The notes beneath the pieces were generated by a model, which was not told the DNA's origin, did no database searches, and saw only the letters and a program-made list of their open reading frames with translations. A stretch of 64,000 bases of DNA from Ruegeria sp. HKCCSA071 (GTDB lineage Bacteria; Pseudomonadota; Alphaproteobacteria; Rhodobacterales; Rhodobacteraceae): NCBI RefSeq assembly GCF_017872555.1, contig NZ_JAEDOX010000014.1, positions 1-64,000 of the forward strand, written 5' to 3'. Position numbers and translations under genes: made by a program. This document shows positions 26,868-34,823 of this stretch, piece after piece. Position 1 is the first letter of the stretch; each line of letters opens with the position of its first letter.

Positions 26868-27712
26868 CGCGCTGCCCCCCCGAACACCGTGCTCAGCTTC
26901 ATGAACCGCGACATGATCCAAAGCATCGCCAGAACGCCAAACAGCATGATGGCCGCCAGCATCGCCGCCGTGCCCCACTTCAAAGTCACCAGTAACTGAA
27001 CCGAGATGTATTCCGCCACCATCAGCACCTTGCCGCCGCCCAATACGGCCGGTGTGACATAAAACCCGAGGCTGAGGATAAAGACCAACAGGGTCGAAGC
27101 CACAAGCCCCGGCATGGTCATGGGCAGGTAGACCCGCCAGAAGGTCTGGCTTCCACTGGCCCCCAGGTTGCGCGAGGCGTCCATCACCCTCTGATCAATG
27201 GATTGCATTGAGACCAGCAATGGCAACACCGCATAGGGGATCATATAATGCACCATTCCAATCAGAACGCCCAACTCGTTGCGCATGAAGGCGATGGGTT
27301 CAGCAACCAGGCCGATGTCTTCCAATGTGACATTGACCAGCCCCTTGCGTCCCAGCAACATGAGCCAGGCAAAAGTGCGTACGAGGATGGAGATCCAGAA
27401 CGACACCAATAGCAGGGTCAGCATGTAAGTCTTCTGGCGTTGATGGCAGTGCACCATCGCGTAGGCGATGGAATAGCCGAAAATGACGCTGAAGACCGTC
27501 GTGATGATGCAGATGCGCACCGTAGTCCAGACAATGCGGATCAGGGCGTCACCTTCCGTCAGCTTGGCATAGTTGCCGAACCCGGGCTCGGGGTCTGTCA
27601 CGCTCAGCCAAAGGATATTCAGGATCGGCCCCAGATAGAGCGCGACCACCATCAGCAGCAAAGGCGCGATAATCAGCCATCCTGTGTGGATATGACGGTT
27701 TAAGGCTTGCAT
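26864..27712 (-). CDS. ABC transporter permease, PotB-like
   Basis: This is a 282-residue permease. The start at 27712 gives MQALNRHIHTGWLIIAPLLL, a plausible first cytoplasmic segment and helix; upstream codons to 27835 run into the stem-loop and binding-protein gene. The coupling loop is QRVMDASRNLGASGSQTFWRVYLPM. Organisation matches PotB of spermidine-type importers. It lies after the stem-loop at 27740-27758 and overlaps the PotC-like gene. Confidence 0.92.
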   Translation of the reverse strand: MQALNRHIHTGWLIIAPLLLMVVALYLGPILNILWLSVTDPEPGFGNYAKLTEGDALIRIVWTTVRICIITTVFSVIFGYSIAYAMVHCHQRQKTYMLTLLLVSFWISILVRTFAWLMLLGRKGLVNVTLEDIGLVAEPIAFMRNELGVLIGMVHYMIPYAVLPLLVSMQSIDQRVMDASRNLGASGSQTFWRVYLPMTMPGLVASTLLVFILSLGFYVTPAVLGGGKVLMVAEYISVQLLVTLKWGTAAMLAAIMLFGVLAMLWIMSRFMKLSTVFGGAAR

Positions 27713-27739
27713 CCAAAGCTTTCGGAAAGGGTTTGGCCG

Positions 27740-27758
27740 CCCGACCCTTAGGGTCGGG
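27740..27758 (-). terminator. intercistronic stem-loop after the binding-protein gene
   Basis: A perfect 8-bp inverted repeat (27740-27747 and 27751-27758, CCCGACCC and its complement) closes a three-base loop, 20 bp after the binding-protein stop. No U-run follows on the minus strand, so it is better read as an mRNA-stabilising or attenuating hairpin than a full terminator. Confidence 0.65.
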
Positions 27759-27777
27759 TGACCATAAGGTTGCGCGA

Positions 27778-28884
27778 TCAGCTGATCGCTTCGAGGAAGG
27801 CATTCACCGCGTCGCCGCCGTTTTTGCCCCACCATTCCGGATCGTTGTAGACGATCTTGTCGATGTTCATGGCCGAGGTGATCGCATAAGGCTGTTGGTC
27901 CTCGGGGATCTGGTCAAAGGCCTCGGGATTCGACGGGGTCATGCCAAGGCAATCCAATAGCGCCAACTGCGCTGGTATGTCCTGCGCCGTAGCGATGAAA
28001 TCCATGACTGCGGCACCCGCCGGGTTGCCCTTGGGCACGATATAGGCCCCCGGCATCGCCATCGCCTGATTGTTCACCAACTTGTACTGGCCATCAGTGT
28101 CGTTCTCGATGTTGCGACCCCGGTTCTGCCAGATGATCGCCATCGAGACCTCGTTGTTAACCACCATCGAGTGAACTTCCGATCCCGAGCCCCAGTAAAG
28201 GCTGTCATCTTTGATCGACTGGATTTTGTTCAGAGCTCGATCCATATCAAGCGGGTAGAGATCGCTGCCAGCGACGCCATCGGCCATCAATGCGGCCTCG
28301 AGCGACCCATTTGCCCATTTGTAAAGCGCACGGGTCCCGGGGAATTTCTCGGTATCAAAGAAATCGGCCCAGTTTTGCGGTGGATTATCGCCATAGGCTT
28401 CAGTGTCATACACAAAGGCATACCCGTAGAGGATGATCGACACCCCATATTCCAGCGCATAGCCGGGCAGCGTTTTCTCCTTCGACACCACGGAATAGTC
28501 AATCGGCTCCAGATGCCCGGTTGGTCCAAGTGACACGGCGTTGAACAAGTCCGCATCCGCCACATCGGCAGTCACATTGCCGCTGTCGACCATTTCCTTG
28601 ATCTTGCCTTCCAGCGGACCAGAGGTATCAAACTTCAAACCTTTGCCGGTTTTGGCGGTAAAGGCCTCACCGATGGCCGAGCCATGGCATTCTTCGGATT
28701 GGCCGCCCCAGTTCCACATCACGACATGGTCTGCCGCCGCTTCGGCGTCGCCCGCCAGTACCGCATTCATTGCAACACCCGAGGCACCGCAAAGCGCCAG
28801 AAACGTGCGCCGGTCCATACGGCCAGCCCTAAACGCCCGGGCGCTTTCGGCAAGCATTTCCTTTTTGAATTGTTTATCGTGCAT
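27778..28884 (-). CDS. ABC transporter substrate-binding protein, PotD/betaine-like, Tat-exported
   Basis: This is a 368-residue periplasmic protein. The N-terminus has a twin-arginine motif, GRMDRRTFLALCGASGVAM, and an alanine-rich cleavage region (DAEAAADH). GGAAG precedes the ATG. The mature part opens VVMWNWGGQSEECHGSAIGE. Aromatic residues (MWNWGG, NRGRN, YWGSGSE) are frequent, in keeping with PotD-like binders of cationic amines. Given the flanking carnitine enzymes, carnitine, gamma-butyrobetaine or glycine betaine are the likeliest ligands (inference). Confidence 0.88.
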   Translation of the reverse strand: MHDKQFKKEMLAESARAFRAGRMDRRTFLALCGASGVAMNAVLAGDAEAAADHVVMWNWGGQSEECHGSAIGEAFTAKTGKGLKFDTSGPLEGKIKEMVDSGNVTADVADADLFNAVSLGPTGHLEPIDYSVVSKEKTLPGYALEYGVSIILYGYAFVYDTEAYGDNPPQNWADFFDTEKFPGTRALYKWANGSLEAALMADGVAGSDLYPLDMDRALNKIQSIKDDSLYWGSGSEVHSMVVNNEVSMAIIWQNRGRNIENDTDGQYKLVNNQAMAMPGAYIVPKGNPAGAAVMDFIATAQDIPAQLALLDCLGMTPSNPEAFDQIPEDQQPYAITSAMNIDKIVYNDPEWWGKNGGDAVNAFLEAIS

Positions 28885-28960
28885 TTTCTTCCTCCCATTT
28901 GATCCGAGATTTGACCCGGCTTTCGGTCATGACGCCTCTGGGCGTTCTGTGTTGGGGTGC

Positions 28961-29962
28961 CTAGCCCGTTTGTAGCTCCACTGCTGCTGAATCCTTCCAA
29001 AGCAAATCCACCCGCACTCCCTCTGTCAGATCAGAGGCGTTGCGCCAGACGTCGATATCAACCTCAATCTCGTCCCCTTCGTCGGTATCCACGATGATCC
29101 TCTGCATCGAGCCGAAATAGGTGATGCTGCGAATGGCGCCCCTCATCCGGGCCTCGGTGTTTTCGTTGCCAGGCATCAGATCAATTTTTTCCGGGCGCAG
29201 GGCAAAGACCTTCCCCTGTTGATGAATAAAGTTCGATTTCCCGAGGAAACTGGCGGTGAACTGATTGATCGGGCGCTCGTACAGCTCTTTTGGCGTTCCG
29301 ACCTGCTCGATCGCGCCGTCGCGCATGATCACGATGCGGTCGGACATCGACAGTGCCTCTTCCTGATCATGCGTGACATAGATGAAAGTAGTGCCGACGC
29401 GGCGATGAATGTCCTTGAGCTGCTCCTGCACTTCGACACGCAGCTTTTTGTCCAGCGCTCCCAGCGGTTCGTCCAGCAACAGCACAGGCGGTGCAAAACA
29501 CAAGGCACGTGCAAGGGCCACACGCTGTTGCTGACCACCAGACAACTGCCCCGGTTTGCGATCTGCAAACTCCTGAAGCTGAACCAGCTCCAGCATCTCG
29601 TCGACACGGTTCCGAATTTCGTCGGCGGGGCGTTTACGCACGCTTAGCGCATAACCCACGTTGTCGCGAACAGTCATATGGGGGAACAGAGCATATCCTT
29701 GAAACACCATGCCGAAATTGCGCTTTTCGGCGGGCACATCCGAGATGGACGCACCGTCCAGCGCAATCTCTCCTTTCGATATGTCGAGAAACCCGGCGAT
29801 CATCATCAACAAGGTGGTTTTGCCCGATCCCGATGGGCCCAACAGCGTCAGGAACTCTCCATTTCGGATATCCAGGCAGATGTCGTTGACAGCACGGAAC
29901 TGACCAAAAAACTTGGAGACATTGCGAATTTGCAAGCTACCGGTTTGGGTTGGATCAGCCAT
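28961..29962 (-). CDS. ABC transporter ATP-binding protein, PotA-like
   Basis: This is a 333-residue ATPase. Walker [22 protein letters not shown]-loop [18 protein letters not shown], signature [15 protein letters not shown], Walker [12 protein letters not shown], and the switch histidine in [10 protein letters not shown] are all intact. The C-terminal ~80 residues ([12 protein letters not shown] onward) form the TOBE regulatory domain. It overlaps the BKACE gene by 8 bp and precedes the binding protein, so the importer and the cleavage enzyme are one transcription unit. Confidence 0.94.
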   Translation of the reverse strand: MADPTQTGSLQIRNVSKFFGQFRAVNDICLDIRNGEFLTLLGPSGSGKTTLLMMIAGFLDISKGEIALDGASISDVPAEKRNFGMVFQGYALFPHMTVRDNVGYALSVRKRPADEIRNRVDEMLELVQLQEFADRKPGQLSGGQQQRVALARALCFAPPVLLLDEPLGALDKKLRVEVQEQLKDIHRRVGTTFIYVTHDQEEALSMSDRIVIMRDGAIEQVGTPKELYERPINQFTASFLGKSNFIHQQGKVFALRPEKIDLMPGNENTEARMRGAIRSITYFGSMQRIIVDTDEGDEIEVDIDVWRNASDLTEGVRVDLLWKDSAAVELQTG

Positions 29963-30845
29963 CCGCCCCCCTCAGGTTCAGCTTGTTGCGCGACTCTTGC
30001 GGTGTCAGGATCCGCCCACCCATCCGTTCGATAATCTCTCGGGCGCGGGTGACAAGCTGGCCGTTTGTCGCCAGAACCCCGCGATCAAGGTAGATGTTGT
30101 CCTCAAGACCGACACGCACATTCCCGCCAAGCGCGACAGCTGCGGCTGCCATCGGCATCTGCCCCCGCCCAATCCCAAAACTGGCCCAGCTGGCGCCTAC
30201 GGGCAGTTGCGCCTTCATGGCCGCCATGGTTTCCACCGTTTGATCGGCCCCCCATGGAATTCCAAGGCACAACTGGAACATCGGCGGAGCATCAATCAGC
30301 CCCTCCTCCACCATCGCCTTGGCAAATCGGATATGGCCGAGATCAAAGACCTCAAGCTCGGGCTTCACACCCCATTCCTGAACCAGTGCCGCCATCCGAC
30401 GCAGTGTCGGTGGCGTGGAAATATAGATCATGTCCGTGTCGGAAAAATTCAGCGTGCCACAATCGAGAGAGCAGATTTCAGGCAGGCATTCCTTGATATG
30501 GGCCAGCCGTTCTTCTGGTCCGATCATGTCGGTGCCCGGACCGGGCATGGCGGGATTGGACGGGTCTGAAATCCAATCGCCCCCCATACCTGCCGTAACA
30601 TTGATGACCACATCCGTATCGCTTTCGCGTATTCGATCCACGATTTCCTTGAAGAGCGCCGGATCGCGCGAGCCCTGCCCCGTTTCAGGATCACGCGCAT
30701 GCACATGCGCGGCAGAGGCCCCTGCCCTGGCGGCTTCGATTGCCGCATCAGCAATTTCTTTCGGGGTCACCGGCACGTGAGAGCTCTTGCCGGTCGTATC
30801 TCCCGCACCGGTAACTGCGCAGGTCAGCACAACTTCGTAGGTCAT
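29955..30845 (-). CDS. BKACE-family beta-keto acid cleavage enzyme (probable 3-dehydrocarnitine cleavage)
   Basis: This is a 296-residue DUF849/BKACE TIM-barrel protein. Zinc ligands lie in [15 protein letters not shown] (HxHxRD), with MGGDWISD and the C-terminal signature [26 protein letters not shown] enzymes react beta-keto acids with acetyl-CoA to give acetoacetate plus a CoA ester. In carnitine catabolism one member converts 3-dehydrocarnitine to acetoacetate and betainyl-CoA. The CdhR-type regulator next door and the carnitine dehydrogenase beyond it support that substrate. It is the first gene of the importer operon. Confidence 0.88.
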   Translation of the reverse strand: MTYEVVLTCAVTGAGDTTGKSSHVPVTPKEIADAAIEAARAGASAAHVHARDPETGQGSRDPALFKEIVDRIRESDTDVVINVTAGMGGDWISDPSNPAMPGPGTDMIGPEERLAHIKECLPEICSLDCGTLNFSDTDMIYISTPPTLRRMAALVQEWGVKPELEVFDLGHIRFAKAMVEEGLIDAPPMFQLCLGIPWGADQTVETMAAMKAQLPVGASWASFGIGRGQMPMAAAAVALGGNVRVGLEDNIYLDRGVLATNGQLVTRAREIIERMGGRILTPQESRNKLNLRGADG

Positions 30846-30885
30846 ATCCGAGCCCCCCTTTTTACCTAGATTGCCGCGCGATTGA

Positions 30886-30908
30886 CGGATAAAGATGTCG
30901 ATTATCCG
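30886..30908. promoter_or_regulatory. CGGATAA-N9-TTATCCG inverted repeat, candidate CdhR operator
   Basis: A perfect 7-bp inverted repeat with a 9-bp spacer lies midway in the divergent promoter between the BKACE operon and the GlxA/CdhR-type regulator. Size and spacing fit a dimeric AraC-family site. Its centre is about 50 bp upstream of the BKACE start codon. Confidence 0.55.
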
Positions 30909-30915
30909 CCACAGA

Positions 30916-30946
30916 TTAGGTTAGAATGGCGAAAAATCTGACCTAA
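30916..30946. promoter_or_regulatory. second inverted repeat (TTAGGTTAGA / TCTGACCTAA), candidate operator
   Basis: Arms 30916-30925 and 30937-30946 match at 9 of 10 positions around an 11-bp spacer. The element sits 19 bp before the regulator ATG at 30965, where bound protein would block its own transcription. Two distinct palindromes in 120 bp suggest separate regulator and activator sites. Confidence 0.5.
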
Positions 30947-30964
30947 AGCTCCTTGGTAAAACCA

Positions 30965-32035
30965 ATGCATGTCGACATCACAACGCATATGGCTCGGGCT
31001 AAACGGCATGCCGTATTTGTCGTTGTCCCGCGTTTCAACCTGACCACGCTGATCACCATGATCGAAACCATGCGGATCGCAAATTACCTGGCGCCAGAAC
31101 CGATGTTTTCCTGGGACATCGTCTCGTTCGACGGTCCTGAGATTGTTGCCAGCAATGGCATGACGACCGCAGTTGACACCGACTACGGGAGCCTCACTCC
31201 GGCAGGTTTTGTGTTTGTGTTGGGCAGTTGGGGTACTGAACACTACGAAAACACCGCTTTACTCACCTGGTTGCGAAAACGCGCACGCGCAGGCGAAACT
31301 GTTTGCGGCGTTGAATTGGGCAGCTACATCGTCGCACGTGCAGGCCTGTTGGACGGCAAACCTGCGACTATTCACTGGTCGTGGTTGAGCGGGTTCCGGG
31401 AATCCTTTGATCGGGTCGATATCCATGAGTGTCTGTTCACTATTGACGGCAAGGTAATGACGTGCGCGGGCGGGTTGGCTGGGGTCGATCTGATGCTAAG
31501 GCTGATTGAATCCATCAGCGACAGCGGCTTTTCGGGGGAGATTGCAGACCAGATGCTGCATCACCCCATTCGCGACGCCGCCTCACCCCAGCGCAGCACC
31601 ATGGGCCGGAGCACGGAAACCATGCTTCCGTTGATCCGAGAAGCGATGACCCTGATCGAAGAAAACATAGAAGAGCCGCTCAAAGTGCCCCAAATCGCTG
31701 ATGTTCTGGGTGTTTCTCAGCGTCAACTGGAACGCCAATTCAAGAAACACGTGGGCTGTACCGTGGTGCAATTCGGCTTGTTGCGCCGATTGCAGAATGC
31801 TCGCCTACTGTTGATTTCGACCGACCTCAGTGTACGCGAGATTGCCACCGCATCAGGATTCAATACACTGTCACATTTTGCTTATTCATTCGGTAAATTC
31901 TTCGGCCGGCGCCCATCCGAATACCGTGAGGCATGGCCGAAAAGCGAGCCGGCACCCAACTGGCCCGGCTCTCTCTCGGATTTCTTGTCCATTCTGAACA
32001 ACGTGCCCGCTCAAGGTTATCCCCCGCGGGACTGA
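30965..32035 (+). CDS. cdhR: GlxA-family AraC regulator, CdhR-like (carnitine catabolism)
   Basis: This is a 356-residue regulator. Residues ~12-185 are a DJ-1/PfpI-like class I amidotransferase-fold sensor (HAVFVVVPRFNLTTLITMIE); residues ~220-315 are the AraC HTH pair, with PQIADVLGVSQRQLERQFKK and VREIATASGFNTLSHFAYSF. This architecture is that of CdhR, which activates carnitine dehydrogenase genes in Pseudomonas, and of GbdR. A TTG at 30953 or an ATG at 30989 are alternative starts. It diverges from BKACE and overlaps the 3' end of the carnitine dehydrogenase gene by 19 bp, so it is flanked by both presumed targets. Confidence 0.85.
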   Translation: MHVDITTHMARAKRHAVFVVVPRFNLTTLITMIETMRIANYLAPEPMFSWDIVSFDGPEIVASNGMTTAVDTDYGSLTPAGFVFVLGSWGTEHYENTALLTWLRKRARAGETVCGVELGSYIVARAGLLDGKPATIHWSWLSGFRESFDRVDIHECLFTIDGKVMTCAGGLAGVDLMLRLIESISDSGFSGEIADQMLHHPIRDAASPQRSTMGRSTETMLPLIREAMTLIEENIEEPLKVPQIADVLGVSQRQLERQFKKHVGCTVVQFGLLRRLQNARLLLISTDLSVREIATASGFNTLSHFAYSFGKFFGRRPSEYREAWPKSEPAPNWPGSLSDFLSILNNVPAQGYPPRD

Positions 32036-32964
32036 CGCAGAGCATTCAGCACTGCAACTATTTCGCGATCTCGTTGGGCTGCCATGTCCTCGAAATCTCG
32101 GTCGCCGGCGACAGCGTTGCAGCCATCGACCATGCGATCGCGCAATTCCTTCGTCAGCTCAGGTGCCTCCAACCGGGTCCAAGGCAGTTTAAGCGCCGGG
32201 CCGAACTGATCCAGGTTGGTGGCCATGCCTCCGGCACCACAGGCCACGTGAAAAGCCATACACTGACCCTGCGAGACCATACGAGGCGCCGGGCCGTTCA
32301 TGAGTGCGATGTCGATGTCTTCCGGCGTTGCCTCTCCATTGGCGACCATATGCAGGGCCTCTCGCCAAAGCGCCTCTTGCAGTCGGGTCGCGACAAAGCC
32401 GGGGATCTCTTTTTTCATCATCAACGGGGCCTTGCCCGCTATTTCGTAGAATTCCCCGGCCCAAGCCACCGCCTCTGGTGATGTCTGTTCGCCGCCCACG
32501 ATTTCGACCAGTGGTAGCAAATATGGTGGATTGAAGGGATGGCCTATCACACAGCGTTCCGGTGTCGGGCAAGTCGCTTGGATGTCGGTCATCATCAAGC
32601 CGGACGTGGAAGAGCCAATCACGACGTCTGTTGGCAAAATGAGCCCGAGTCGTTGATAAAGTGCCTGCTTGATCTCAAGACGCTCGGGCGCGCTTTCCTG
32701 CACAAATTCGGCGCCGTCCAGCGCAGCCTCCAAATCTGTAACGATGCGCAAGCGGTCAAGCGACGCGCCGGCGGCAAGCCCCAAGTCCGTCAAGCTCTTC
32801 CAAGCAGTGCGTAAGATTGCGTGAAAGGCATCGGATTCGCTCGCGTCATGCAAATAGGCGGTCACATCATAACCACGCGCAAGAAAATGCGCTGCCCAGC
32901 CGCCGCCGATGGGGCCGGCTCCAATGCTGGTGATGCGGGTGATCGATGAGGGGTCAGGATACAT
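32017..32964 (-). CDS. lcdH: L-carnitine 3-dehydrogenase
   Basis: This is a 315-residue 3-hydroxyacyl-CoA-dehydrogenase-family protein that oxidises L-carnitine to 3-dehydrocarnitine with NAD. Seen: the Rossmann motif TSIGAGPIGGGWAAHFLARG (residues 15-22 for the glycines), SSTSGLMMTDIQA, and the hallmark block VIGHPFNPPYLLPLVEIVGG with the catalytic histidine. Later FGPALKLPWTRLEAPEL is typical of carnitine dehydrogenases. The single-domain length shows no fused thioesterase, unlike some rhizobial versions. The ATG at 32964 overlaps the hydratase stop (TGATG). It is the last gene of a four-gene minus operon. Confidence 0.88.
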   Translation of the reverse strand: MYPDPSSITRITSIGAGPIGGGWAAHFLARGYDVTAYLHDASESDAFHAILRTAWKSLTDLGLAAGASLDRLRIVTDLEAALDGAEFVQESAPERLEIKQALYQRLGLILPTDVVIGSSTSGLMMTDIQATCPTPERCVIGHPFNPPYLLPLVEIVGGEQTSPEAVAWAGEFYEIAGKAPLMMKKEIPGFVATRLQEALWREALHMVANGEATPEDIDIALMNGPAPRMVSQGQCMAFHVACGAGGMATNLDQFGPALKLPWTRLEAPELTKELRDRMVDGCNAVAGDRDFEDMAAQRDREIVAVLNALRQSRGG

Positions 32965-33767
32965 CACTCACCCTTGAATTTGGGTTCACGCTTTTCGACA
33001 AAAGCCGCGACACCTTCGGCCGCGTCATCAGATTTCAGCATCTTGCGGTAGATCGGCATCGGATCGGTGCGCATCTTGTGAAAGGCCTGTTCCAGCGGCA
33101 CGCACTCGATCTCGCGCTGCACTTCCTTGACAGATTGCATTGCAAGAGGCGCCGACCAGGCAATCGAGGCCGCCCATTCCCGGGCCGCCGCCATCAATTG
33201 ATCCTTTGGAACCACCTTGTTGACCAACCCGTAATGCGCCGCCTCCGTCGCGGTCATCCGACGGCCCAACAGAAACATCTCCATCGCGATGTTGTGCGGT
33301 ATTCTTCGAGGCAGGCGTTGCAGTGCCCCCGCATCTGGAACGATGCCCAAAGGCATTTCAGGTAGGCCAAACTCCACATGGTCCGCCGCGATCAGAAGAT
33401 CACAGGCCATGGCCATTTCGAACCCACCACCGATTGCCAGACCGTTTATGGCCGCGATAACCGGCTTATTGAGCGCCCAATTCTCGGTCAGACCCGTGAA
33501 CCCGCCGAACCCGTAGTCATCACTTTCCCACCAGTTGTCGAGCTGCATTTCGCCCTCGTTCAGGGCCTTCAAATCCCAACCGGCCGAGAAAATTCGATCT
33601 CCGCCCCCGGTCAGAATCGCGCAACGCAAGTCCTTGTCCTCGTGCAACTCCTGAAACGCCGCGGCCAAGGCCTGACTGGTGGGAACGTCGATGGCGTTTA
33701 CTTTGCCCCGCTCTAGTGTGATTTCCAGAACGTGGCCGTCGCGGTGTGTTTTGACCCCTTCTGCCAT
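32964..33767 (-). CDS. enoyl-CoA hydratase/isomerase, probable carnitinyl-CoA dehydratase (CaiD-like)
   Basis: This is a 267-residue crotonase. Both catalytic glutamate positions of hydratases are kept: GGGFEMAMACDLLIA and GLPEMPLGIVPDAGALQRLP. The oxyanion loop GGGDRIFSAGWDLKALN is present. The start at 33767 gives MAEGVKTHRDGHVLEITLERG, the normal opening; upstream residues to 33860 would overlap the monooxygenase. In the proposed pathway it hydrates crotonobetainyl-CoA to carnitinyl-CoA. Substrate assignment rests on context. Confidence 0.85.
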   Translation of the reverse strand: MAEGVKTHRDGHVLEITLERGKVNAIDVPTSQALAAAFQELHEDKDLRCAILTGGGDRIFSAGWDLKALNEGEMQLDNWWESDDYGFGGFTGLTENWALNKPVIAAINGLAIGGGFEMAMACDLLIAADHVEFGLPEMPLGIVPDAGALQRLPRRIPHNIAMEMFLLGRRMTATEAAHYGLVNKVVPKDQLMAAAREWAASIAWSAPLAMQSVKEVQREIECVPLEQAFHKMRTDPMPIYRKMLKSDDAAEGVAAFVEKREPKFKGE

Positions 33768-33771
33768 TGCT

Positions 33772-34812
33772 TCAGTCCTCCTTGAATTCCGGCATGACCT
33801 CGTCGCAGAACATGCGCAAGGATCGCTGCTGCGCCGCGTGATCAAGCCCCATCGAGGCATAGTAGATGAACTCGTTCACACCGAGCCCCTGATATTTCTT
33901 GAGCTTTCCAATCACACACTCAGGTGAACCGAACATTAGGTTTTCTTCCAGCATCAAGGGATCATACTGTTCCCGGCCCTCCAACTGATCCAGCGGAATG
34001 GAAGCAGGAAAACCATCTTTGACATCGCCCAAATTGCGATAGAGGTTTTCGAACTGGCTCAGCAATCGTCGCACCGCCTTCATCGCGTTTTCGCCATCGG
34101 CCGCATTGTCGTAAACGCAGGAATGGCGCATCAGCGCAAAACGTGGCACCCAGCCATTATCCGCTTTTTCAATCGCCTCATCGAGTTGCTTTTTGTACAG
34201 CTCGGCCTCAGCGAACGGGCGGGTGAAAGGCCAGCAATTCACGTGGCAGCGTTCACGCATGGCGTAGTCATAGGTGATCGGCGAGCGCGCCGCGACCCAA
34301 ACCGGAACCTCTGCTTGCAATGGTTTGGGCACCGAGGTTGATGTCGGGAATTGCCAATATTCGCCTTCATGCGCATAATCGCCCTTCCACAACTCGCGCA
34401 CCGTGGGCAGCATCTCTTGCATATAGCGCCACGCATCAGATTGCTTGAGGCCCGGCTTCATGCGATCGAACTCGCGCTGATAGGCACCTGACCCGATACC
34501 AAACTCCAACCGACCGCCGCTTAAAAGATCCAGCATCGCGGCTTCACCGGCCAGGTTAATCGGGTGCCAGTACGCAGCGGTCGCCACCGCCGTACCAAGC
34601 CGGATCCGGCTGGTCTCGGATGACCACCAAGTCAGCAGTTGGAACGGGTTGGGCGCAATCGTCATTTCCAGCGCGTGATGCTCAGCAGCCCAAACGATAT
34701 CGAAACCGCCATCCTCGGCGATTTGCACCATCTCCAATGTGTGGCGCGCGACGTCTTTCATATCAAGACTGTTGTCGATCCGCTCCATGTTTACGGCAAG
34801 TTGGAATTTCAT
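33772..34812 (-). CDS. luciferase-like (LLM) flavin-dependent monooxygenase
   Basis: This is a 346-residue TIM-barrel protein of the bacterial luciferase family, which uses reduced FMN supplied by a separate reductase. Seen: AEDGGFDIVWAAEHHALEM, SRIRLGTAVATAAYWHPINLAGE, and LDLLSGGRLEFGIGSGAYQREFDRM, all family blocks. The ATG at 34812 lies behind GGGAGGTGAGC. It sits between the aldehyde dehydrogenase and hydratase genes. The divergent operon encodes a flavin-reductase domain that may be its partner. Its role next to carnitine enzymes is not established; C-N bond oxidation is one possibility. Confidence 0.85.
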   Translation of the reverse strand: MKFQLAVNMERIDNSLDMKDVARHTLEMVQIAEDGGFDIVWAAEHHALEMTIAPNPFQLLTWWSSETSRIRLGTAVATAAYWHPINLAGEAAMLDLLSGGRLEFGIGSGAYQREFDRMKPGLKQSDAWRYMQEMLPTVRELWKGDYAHEGEYWQFPTSTSVPKPLQAEVPVWVAARSPITYDYAMRERCHVNCWPFTRPFAEAELYKKQLDEAIEKADNGWVPRFALMRHSCVYDNAADGENAMKAVRRLLSQFENLYRNLGDVKDGFPASIPLDQLEGREQYDPLMLEENLMFGSPECVIGKLKKYQGLGVNEFIYYASMGLDHAAQQRSLRMFCDEVMPEFKED

Positions 34813-34823
34813 GCTCACCTCCC

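Noticed and set aside
27721-27777. Extended start of the PotB-like permease at 27835
   Set aside because: The extra residues would cross the stem-loop and the binding-protein 3' end and lack hydrophobic or family character.
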